Source of the DNA: JBBDWZ01 sp050732575
Lineage (GTDB): Bacteria; Gemmatimonadota; Gemmatimonadetes; Longimicrobiales; RSA9
NCBI GenBank assembly: GCA_050732575.1
Contig: JBOHRF010000315.1
Coordinates: 1-6,154, forward strand
Direction: 5' to 3'
DNA length: 6,154 bases
The position numbers and the translations under genes are program-made. This document shows, in pieces, positions 1-5,244 of the stretch. The first letter of the stretch is position 1; every line of letters starts with the position of its first letter. Below the pieces are notes generated by a model, which was given only the letters and a program-made list of their open reading frames with translations, did no database searches and was not told the DNA's origin.

Positions 1-776
1 AGTTTGGGTTGGTCGAGATCGCCTACTTCGGGCAGGTTTTCGAACAGTTCGGAGATCAGCCAGAGCAGGAAGCTCGAGTACAATCGGGGCTTCAGAATGA
101 GCTGATCGGCAGCCAGGATGTTGATGACACCGCGTCCGCTGACATCCACGCGCAACAGGTCGGCCAACTCCAGGGCTGGCTCGCCAAAGAAGGTCGTGCC
201 GCCTTCCCGCTCCAAGGACAGCAGAGCACGTTGAATAGCGGCCACTGATTGTGTGCTGACCAGGCCATACTGCGCCGAAATGGTTTTGCGATTGTCGGCC
301 ACGAAGCCGAGCAGCGCACGCAGGTCATCCAGATCGAGCAGCAGCAATCCCTGATCGTCCGCCAACTTGAAAACGACTTCGAGCACACCGGCCTGTGTGT
401 CGTTCACATCGAGGATTCTGGACAGCAATGTGGGTCCTATCTCGCTGACGGTGGTGCGTACGGCGTGCCCGCTCTTGCCATACAGGTCCCACAAGACGAC
501 CGGGCTGGGCTCGTTGCCATAGCCGACCATGCCGATCTGGGCGATCCGCTCCTGGATTCTTTCGTTACTGGCACCGGCCACCGCCAGACCCGAAACGTCG
601 CCTTTCACATCCACCATGAAGACGGGCACGCCCATGCGCGAGAAACCTTCCGCGAGTACGAGCAGAGAGATGGTTTTGCCCGTGCCTGTTGCACCTGCTA
701 CCAGGCCGTGACGATTGCCATACCTGGCCGCGAGGTATACGGGCTGGCTGCCTTTGCCGATCAAAATGTCGCTCAC
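1..776 (-). CDS. yjgR: YjgR/DUF853 family HerA-like P-loop ATPase (3' end outside the window)
   Basis: The visible 258 codons encode the N-terminal half of a DUF853 (YjgR, HerA-like helicase C-terminal) ATPase, a probably cytoplasmic protein of about 500 residues whose exact role is not settled. Seen directly: a Walker A motif GATGTGKT at residues 28-35, then VPVFMVDVKGDVSGL at about 50-64, GLLLLDLDDLRALL in the middle, and the late block VINILAADQLILKPRLYSSF. All of these line up with E. coli YjgR as I remember it. The window ends at the DLDQPK segment, right before the family's usual Walker B (FFFDEAH), so the second catalytic motif lies off the left edge. The start is GTG at 776, with GGGGGA five bases upstream. 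An in-frame TGA 12 bases before the GTG rules out a longer protein. Family assignment is firm; substrate and function are not known from the sequence. Confidence 0.93.
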   Translation of the reverse strand, partial: MSDILIGKGSQPVYLAARYGNRHGLVAGATGTGKTISLLVLAEGFSRMGVPVFMVDVKGDVSGLAVAGASNERIQERIAQIGMVGYGNEPSPVVLWDLYGKSGHAVRTTVSEIGPTLLSRILDVNDTQAGVLEVVFKLADDQGLLLLDLDDLRALLGFVADNRKTISAQYGLVSTQSVAAIQRALLSLEREGGTTFFGEPALELADLLRVDVSGRGVINILAADQLILKPRLYSSFLLWLISELFENLPEVGDLDQPK

Positions 777-852
777 GTACTTCCCCCATCAAACGTCAGG
801 TATCCCGCTTGCAATAATACCGGAACACGGGAGGAGAGAAAGAGAGGGCAAT
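777..852. promoter_or_regulatory. short divergent intergenic region between the YjgR-like gene and the small basic ORF
   Basis: These 76 bases separate two diverging starts and so should hold promoters for both. Visible elements are GGGGGA (minus strand, 787-782), which serves the GTG at 776, and GAGAGGG (842-848), four bases before the ATG at 853. On the minus strand TATTAT (819-814) matches the -10 consensus in five of six positions, but no good -35 hexamer lies 16-18 bases upstream. The promoter call is therefore tentative, while the ribosome-binding sites are better supported. Confidence 0.35.
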
Positions 853-957
853 ATGCCGGCCAGGAAAACCAGTCGTCGCCGGTACGGCAAGGCAGCTCAG
901 AAGAGTGTGGAGCGCGCCATGAAGCGGCGTAAGAAGGGCACTAGAACGACGCTGTGA
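853..957 (+). CDS. truncated DUF6496-like small basic protein (34 aa)
   Basis: This 34-residue ORF begins MPARKTSRRRYGKAAQ and continues with KSVERAMKRRKKGT, very rich in Arg and Lys. From memory, this matches the N-terminus of small bacterial proteins of the DUF6496 type, sometimes annotated as plasmid stabilisation protein, whose function is unknown. Those proteins normally continue with a block like LKSGRSGKKV followed by KQAIAIGLSEARKKGAKVPK, to a total of about 60-70 residues. Here the resemblance stops at KKGT and the frame ends four residues later (RTTL, then TGA). The ATG at 853 is preceded by GAGAGGG at a four-base spacing. The last 17 bases overlap the 3' end of the convergent GH31 gene. 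It is most likely a gene remnant cut by a rearrangement, although a short functional peptide is possible. Family recall is fairly secure but could not be tested by a search. Confidence 0.6.
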   Translation: MPARKTSRRRYGKAAQKSVERAMKRRKKGTRTTL

Positions 958-3292
958 CTGCCTTGCCTGCGTAGGTCACGTTGATGCTGGTGCCCTCGGG
1001 CAACAGGACAACCTTGAATACACGCTGTGTTGCCAGGTTGGTACTGCCCTGCGGCGCACCCGGCTCAATAGTCAACACGCGCACACGATCGTTCCAGGTC
1101 ATGCGCGTCCAGTTGCCTTTGCCCTGTAGATATTGCTGGCTGATCCCATCATCTTCGTAGAGGGTGTACTGGCCATCGGCACCGCGATACACATTGAGTG
1201 TGGTGGGTTCGCTCACCGGCTGGCTTGTGTACTGCCGCACCGGATCGACCGGGATGATGGCGCCGGCACGCACGTAGATCGGCATGGTTGCCAGGTCCAC
1301 ATCACGGGTGACCGTTTTGCCGCCGCTCATTTTTTCGTTGGTCCACCAGTCGTACCAATCGCCCTGGGGCAGATACACGTCACGAGTGGTGGCGCCCTTC
1401 TGGTAGACCGGCGCAATCAGCAAGTCGCGGCCCCACAAATATTGGTTGCCCGTGCTGCGCGCCTTCTCATCATCCGGATAGTGCAGCCACAATGCGCGCA
1501 TCAAGGGCAAGCCCGCGTTGCGCGCTTCCCAGGCCAGCGTGTACGTGTAGGGCAGAAGCTGATAGCGCAGCTCGGCATACTTCCTGGCAACCGGCTCGAT
1601 GGCGGGATTCTTCAGCTCCGATTGCAGGATGTTGCGGCGGTCATTCGACGGTAAGGGCGTATTCCGGTTGTCATTCTCGCGCGGCCCCATTTCAGAAAGC
1701 CCCCAACCCCAGGGCAGCCGCGTCCACCAGGTGCGCCCATGCGAGCGGAACGATCCGCAGAAGGCCGCAAACTGGAACCAGCGCGCGTACAGCTCGCCGG
1801 TCAACTCACTGTTTTGATAGAAGCCGCCGATGTCCGATCCCCAGTAGGGACCGATGCTCAACGAATAGTTGAGGCCAACCGCAATCTGTGCCTCCAGTGT
1901 TTTCCACGAAGAGTCCGTGTCACCGGACCAGACCCAGCCGCCCCATTGCGCAATGCCAGGATACCCGTTGCGCTGGAGACTCCAGGGCCGCACGTCGGGC
2001 CGCGAGGACAGGAGCCCCTGGTAGTACATCTGATGGCGTTTGATACGCTCGAACAGATTGAACCAGTCACCCTCATCGGGCCAGAAGCCATCGATGCCTG
2101 CGTCCAGCAGCGACACGTGCTCTTGCCAATAGTTCTGAATGTGTGAGGCATCGAGCGTCTCGCCGGGTTTGGCGGGAATCGTTCCCTGCAGTGTGGCCAG
2201 CTTGTCCCGGTTCCACGGCACCATGTGTACAATGACCTTCACATTGCGTGCGCGCATGTCGGCCAGCACGACCTGCCCGTCACGCTTGAAAACTTCGGGA
2301 TTGAACTGGAACGATGGTTGTCGGGTGTTCCAACCGCGTGGAGTGAAGCCGGTGCCCAGATAGATCACTGCATCGATGGGGATCCGCTTGCTGCGGAACG
2401 TATCGATCACAGCGAGCATCTGCGTCTCATCTTCGAGCGTGCGGTGTGATTGCATGTAGCCGAGCGACCACTTGGGTGGCAGCACGGCCGGTCCTGTGAC
2501 GGTCGAGAAGTCCTTGAGTGCTTTGGCCGGATCGTGTGCATCGAAAACAAAGAAGTCGTACAAACCGGGCACGATGCGATCGATGGGTGGGATGCCCTTG
2601 CCCAGGTCCTGCTGCTGGTTCTCCTGCGTTTGGGGTGTGTTTTCCGCACCGGCCGGCAGTTGCCAGGGCTGAAAAACGCCGCGCTCCTCGTTGCGCAGAT
2701 CCACATGGACCCAGGGCGACACCACGAACAGGCCCCAGCCATCCGTGCCCAATAACATCGCCACCGGATTCCGCGATCCATACATGCCACTTTGCCAGCG
2801 CGGCAGCATCGAGTCGTAATGCATACGCCGATCGTACTGAACCGGCTGCTCGCGCCAGGGCGACCCCTGCTGCGGTCGCGGCCCTCCCTCGCCCATTCCC
2901 AGAATCGGCGCCGATCCAACGTTGAATGACAGGTTGCCGTCCGCCTCGAACACCACCTCCTGGACCGGCTGACCGGTCGCGCTCGTCACCACCACAGTCA
3001 ATGGATTGGGCCGCACTTCGACGTTCAGAGTGCCGACTTTTCGTTTTACGGGACTACGGATCTCACGAATCCGAAGTACGGGCGCGGCATACTTGCGATC
3101 GGCCAATGCAGGCGAGGCCGGGAAATCGTTCTGGAAGCTCAGGGGCTTCAACGTGACCCGAATACTGCGCTCACCAGCAACACGAATGTCGAGCTGGGCA
3201 GGCTGACCTGCGGCCGTGATTTGCTGCGCCTGCACGATGGCCGGGGCCGTGACCCATACGCAGAAAGCGAGGCATCGATGAGCGAAACGCAT
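941..3292 (-). CDS. secreted glycoside hydrolase family 31 enzyme (alpha-glucosidase/alpha-xylosidase type) with DUF5110-like C-terminus
   Basis: This 783-residue protein belongs to GH31, whose members hydrolyse (or transfer) alpha-linked glucose, xylose or galactose by a retaining two-aspartate mechanism. Residues 1-22 are a Sec signal peptide (basic start, hydrophobic core, probable cut at VQA|QQ), so it acts outside the cytoplasm. An N-terminal beta-sandwich comes first. The (beta/alpha)8 barrel starts near WSLGYMQSH (275-283) and contains YLGTGF (311-316), DGFWPDEGDW (401-410, likely nucleophile Asp406), WSGDTDSSW (455-463, likely acid/base Asp458), GPYWGSDIGGF (481-491) and RWFQFAAFCGSFRSHG (504-519). 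A DUF5110-like segment follows (LNVYRGADGQYTLYEDDG, 699-716). The nucleophile motif departs from the common WxDMNE form. The start at 3292 is chosen because the signal peptide begins there and GGACAGG lies just upstream. The frame stays open further upstream, but only by running into the opposite gene. The sugar specificity cannot be read from the sequence. Confidence 0.93.
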   Translation of the reverse strand: MRFAHRCLAFCVWVTAPAIVQAQQITAAGQPAQLDIRVAGERSIRVTLKPLSFQNDFPASPALADRKYAAPVLRIREIRSPVKRKVGTLNVEVRPNPLTVVVTSATGQPVQEVVFEADGNLSFNVGSAPILGMGEGGPRPQQGSPWREQPVQYDRRMHYDSMLPRWQSGMYGSRNPVAMLLGTDGWGLFVVSPWVHVDLRNEERGVFQPWQLPAGAENTPQTQENQQQDLGKGIPPIDRIVPGLYDFFVFDAHDPAKALKDFSTVTGPAVLPPKWSLGYMQSHRTLEDETQMLAVIDTFRSKRIPIDAVIYLGTGFTPRGWNTRQPSFQFNPEVFKRDGQVVLADMRARNVKVIVHMVPWNRDKLATLQGTIPAKPGETLDASHIQNYWQEHVSLLDAGIDGFWPDEGDWFNLFERIKRHQMYYQGLLSSRPDVRPWSLQRNGYPGIAQWGGWVWSGDTDSSWKTLEAQIAVGLNYSLSIGPYWGSDIGGFYQNSELTGELYARWFQFAAFCGSFRSHGRTWWTRLPWGWGLSEMGPRENDNRNTPLPSNDRRNILQSELKNPAIEPVARKYAELRYQLLPYTYTLAWEARNAGLPLMRALWLHYPDDEKARSTGNQYLWGRDLLIAPVYQKGATTRDVYLPQGDWYDWWTNEKMSGGKTVTRDVDLATMPIYVRAGAIIPVDPVRQYTSQPVSEPTTLNVYRGADGQYTLYEDDGISQQYLQGKGNWTRMTWNDRVRVLTIEPGAPQGSTNLATQRVFKVVLLPEGTSINVTYAGKAVTASF

Positions 3293-3509
3293 AGCCTGTC
3301 CCGTTCGATAGTGCGGGGTAAGCAAAGCAGGAATGCCGATACAACTGAGCGCACCGGCCACGCTCTGGCAACTACAACAGCCCCGCCAGGTACGCGCAAT
3401 AGGGGGACGTGCGGCGCTTGACGCACGCGCATAGTTACTGGTAGATCTGACGAACCTGGACGACCTCGTTGACCAAACCCGCATACGACTGCGCGGAGGA
3501 AACAAGCCA
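3293..3509. promoter_or_regulatory. divergent intergenic region between the GH31 gene and the FGE operon
   Basis: These 217 bases lie between two diverging genes and must carry the start signals for both, unless transcription comes from further away. On the plus strand TTGACG (3418-3423) matches the -35 consensus in five of six positions. The best -10 at an 18-base spacing is the poor TAGATC (3442-3447). On the minus strand TTGCCA (3371-3366) resembles a -35, but no convincing -10 follows. Two short inverted repeats are present, GAGCG/CGCTC (3347-3351 and 3361-3365) and CTGGC/GCCAG (3365-3369 and 3385-3389). They could be operator half-sites or chance. No open frame in it looks like a gene. 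Confidence 0.35.
3495..3500 (+). promoter_or_regulatory. ribosome-binding site GGAGGA selecting the GTG start of the FGE gene
   Basis: GGAGGA is a near-perfect Shine-Dalgarno sequence. It stands nine bases before the GTG at 3510 but eighteen before the next in-frame ATG at 3519, which favours GTG as the start codon. Confidence 0.6.
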
Positions 3510-4607
3510 GTGCTTTCCATGTCCGCCCCTGGACCGAACGCGCGATCGGCATGTTTGCTCCTCGCCCTGACCCTGCCGTTACCCGGTTGTGAACCGAAGT
3601 CTGGTGCTGCCGACCATGGTGCAGCTGCAGGTGTCGCACACGTCCAACCAGGCGAGGCGCCTGCGGGCATGGTGTGGGTGCCAGGTGGCCAGTTCCAGAT
3701 GGGCGATAATGGCGCGCATGCCATGCCCGCCGAACAGCCCGTGCATCCGGTGGTAGTCGACGGCTTCTTCATGGACGAGCACACGGTCACCAACGCGCAG
3801 TTTCGTGCCTTCGTAGAAGCCACTGGCTACGTGACCGTGGCCGAACGCGCGCCCAGCGCGCAGGAGATCCTGAACCAGCTTCCGCCCGGCACACCCGCAC
3901 CAGACCCGGCCCTGCTGGTGCCCGGCTCTCTGGTGTTCACGCCTATCAAGACCGCGGTCGATCTGCGCGATTGGTCAAAGTGGTGGCGCTGGGTACCCGG
4001 CGCCGATTGGCGTCATCCGGAGGGTGCAGGTAGTTCGATTGAGGGCAAGGATGGTCACCCGGTCGTGCAGGTCGCGTGGGATGATGCGGTTGCCTATGCC
4101 GACTGGGCGGGCAAGCGGCTGCCTACAGAGGCGGAGTGGGAATTTGCGGCCCGCGGCGGGCGCGAGCGCAACGAACACGCGTGGGGCGATGCGCCGTACG
4201 ATCCCAAAAACCCGCAAGCAAACATCTATGAAGGCACGTTTCCCTCGCACGCCGCGGCACCCAAAGCCGTGAAGTCGTATACATCCAATGGCTACGGCCT
4301 GTACGACATGGCGGGCAACGTCTGGCAATGGACACTCGACTGGTACCGGCCGGATACGTATCAGACCGATCTTGCGCGCGGTGTGGTTTCCAATCCGACC
4401 GGTCCACCCGCGGGTCTCGATCCACGCGATGGCTATCAGGCGGGAAGAGTGCTGCGGGGCGGTTCCTACCTGTGCAGCGATTCGTACTGCCGGGGTTACC
4501 GCGTGAGTGCGCGCAGTCCCGGCGCGCCCGACAGCGGCACATCGCACGTCGGATTCCGAACCGTGATGACCGTTGAACAATGGAAGAAGCGCCAGGTGCA
4601 GACTTGA
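3510..4607 (+). CDS. formylglycine-generating enzyme (SUMF1/FGE family), predicted exported lipoprotein
   Basis: This 365-residue protein matches true FGE, the copper-dependent oxidase that turns the active-site cysteine of type-I sulfatases into formylglycine. Blocks in family order are MVWVPGGQFQMG (54-65), VDGFFMDEHTVTNAQFRAFV (83-102), PGADWRHPEG (163-172), HPVVQVAWDDAVAYADWAGK (183-202), RLPTEAEWEFAARGG (203-217), NGYGLYDMAGNVWQWTLDWY (260-279), RGGSYLCSDSYCRGY (316-330) and GTSHVGFR (343-350). Cys322 and Cys327 correspond to the two copper-binding cysteines of human FGE, with the same CX4C spacing. This separates it from the many FGE-like proteins that lack them. The four cysteines that form the structural disulfides of human FGE are absent. 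The N-terminus is hydrophobic (LLLALTLPL) and ends in LPGC (24-27), an imperfect lipobox with Pro before Gly, so a membrane-anchored periplasmic enzyme is likely. It is the first gene of a two-gene operon, facing a convergent sulfatase, its probable client. The GTG start is supported by GGAGGA at nine bases. Confidence 0.93.
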   Translation: MLSMSAPGPNARSACLLLALTLPLPGCEPKSGAADHGAAAGVAHVQPGEAPAGMVWVPGGQFQMGDNGAHAMPAEQPVHPVVVDGFFMDEHTVTNAQFRAFVEATGYVTVAERAPSAQEILNQLPPGTPAPDPALLVPGSLVFTPIKTAVDLRDWSKWWRWVPGADWRHPEGAGSSIEGKDGHPVVQVAWDDAVAYADWAGKRLPTEAEWEFAARGGRERNEHAWGDAPYDPKNPQANIYEGTFPSHAAAPKAVKSYTSNGYGLYDMAGNVWQWTLDWYRPDTYQTDLARGVVSNPTGPPAGLDPRDGYQAGRVLRGGSYLCSDSYCRGYRVSARSPGAPDSGTSHVGFRTVMTVEQWKKRQVQT

Positions 4608-4610
4608 GCG

Positions 4611-4614
4611 AGGA
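4611..4614 (+). promoter_or_regulatory. ribosome-binding site AGGA of the small secreted protein gene
   Basis: The sequence GCGAGGA sits in the 13-base gap after the FGE stop codon, six bases before the ATG at 4621. It supports 4621 as the start, where the signal peptide also begins, rather than an earlier in-frame codon inside the FGE gene. Confidence 0.5.
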
Positions 4615-4620
4615 ATCAGC

Positions 4621-5208
4621 ATGATGCAATTTGCCTGCGCGTGGAGCGTGCTCGCGCTTGGACTGTTCGCCACCCACGTGGCTGCACAGGAAAAGCCGAA
4701 CTTTTCTGGACGGTGGACCATCCAGGCGGAGCCGACCGCAGCGCGCAGCGGCGAGGGCCGCGCGAATGCCGCCGGTGGTGGTGCAGGTGCGCGCGGTGGC
4801 GGACGCGGCCCAAGTGCAGGCGACATGGGCAGCGGCTGGGGATCGACCATCACAATCACGCAAGACGGGAGCAGGTTGGTGGTCGAGTACGCGTTTTTTG
4901 GACGCGGTGACATGCAGCCGGCGCTCAAGTTCGTCTACGCGCTCGACGGATCCGAGACAAAAAACACGGTCATGATGGGCCGCGGCATACAGGCAGAAAC
5001 GTCCAGGGCCTCATGGATTGGCGAAAAACTGGTCATCACCACGCTGCACTCGTTCCCCAACCCCGCAAACGGTCAGCCCATGACCAGTGAAGTTGTTAGA
5101 ACACTTTCGCTCGAGTCGGCGACGGCTCTTGTGGTGGAAGTTGTCCGAAATGGCGTTTTGGGCGGGCCGTCATCCAGCACGCGTACCATCTATACGAAAA
5201 CAGAGTAA
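4621..5208 (+). CDS. small secreted protein of unknown function with a glycine-rich segment
   Basis: I do not recognise a named domain in this 195-residue protein. Residues 1-22 form a clear Sec signal peptide (hydrophobic WSVLALGLFATHV, probable cut VAA|QE). The mature part opens with EKPNFSGRWTIQAEP, a start I associate with small exported proteins of unknown function. Residues about 41-73 are a low-complexity Gly/Ala/Arg segment (GGGAGARGGGRG within it). The rest (about 74-195) alternates polar and hydrophobic residues with many Thr and Val (STITITQDGSRLVVEYAFFG, LVITTLHSF, RTLSLESATALVVEVVR), which suggests a compact beta-sheet or small barrel, perhaps lipocalin-like. There are no catalytic motifs, and its only cysteine, Cys6, lies in the signal peptide. 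It begins 13 bases after the FGE stop, so the two are almost certainly co-transcribed. A role as a ligand-binding or helper protein of the sulfatase/GH31 cluster is inference from position only. Confidence 0.85.
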   Translation: MMQFACAWSVLALGLFATHVAAQEKPNFSGRWTIQAEPTAARSGEGRANAAGGGAGARGGGRGPSAGDMGSGWGSTITITQDGSRLVVEYAFFGRGDMQPALKFVYALDGSETKNTVMMGRGIQAETSRASWIGEKLVITTLHSFPNPANGQPMTSEVVRTLSLESATALVVEVVRNGVLGGPSSSTRTIYTKTE

Positions 5209-5244
5209 CGAATTGAACGAACGTGAGCGTCCGTTCAATTCGTT
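5207..5244. terminator. bidirectional hairpin spanning the two convergent stop codons
   Basis: The arms AACGAATTGAACG (5207-5219) and CGTTCAATTCGTT (5232-5244) are perfect 13-base reverse complements. After one A/C mismatch the stem continues for three more pairs (ACG/CGT) around a TGAG loop. The left arm begins inside the TAA of the small secreted protein gene. The right arm contains the TGA of the sulfatase gene (minus strand, 5237-5235). No T-run follows on the plus strand. On the minus strand the downstream sequence is somewhat T-rich (ACTCTGTTTTCG). It probably acts as a shared transcript end or 3'-end stabiliser rather than a classic intrinsic terminator. Confidence 0.65.

Noticed and set aside
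249..932. A 227-codon open frame on the plus strand
   Set aside because: It is the antisense shadow of the YjgR-like gene, whose minus-strand frame gives Walker A and other family blocks. The plus frame gives no recognisable protein.
1133..1654. Plus-strand frames inside the GH31 gene (e.g. 173 codons)
   Set aside because: They lie opposite conserved GH31 barrel and DUF5110-like coding sequence and show no ribosome-binding site or family resemblance.
3347..3389. Short inverted repeats (GAGCG/CGCTC and CTGGC/GCCAG) as operator or riboswitch structure
   Set aside because: Five-base arms with 9- and 15-base spacing are expected by chance in GC-rich DNA, and no known riboswitch core is present.
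3418..3447. Sigma-70 promoter candidate TTGACG ... TAGATC for the FGE operon
   Set aside because: The -35 is good, but the -10 matches only three of six positions, so it is mentioned within the intergenic entry and not listed as a promoter of its own.
3293..3823. In-frame upstream extension of the GH31 reading frame, giving a 960-residue protein
   Set aside because: The extra 177 residues overlap the FGE gene on the opposite strand, have no domain-like character, and would bury the clear signal peptide that starts at 3292.
3975..4928. A 317-codon open frame on the minus strand across FGE and the small secreted gene
   Set aside because: It is antisense to two well-supported genes and its translation is Pro/Arg/Ala-rich without motifs, typical of a shadow frame in GC-rich DNA.
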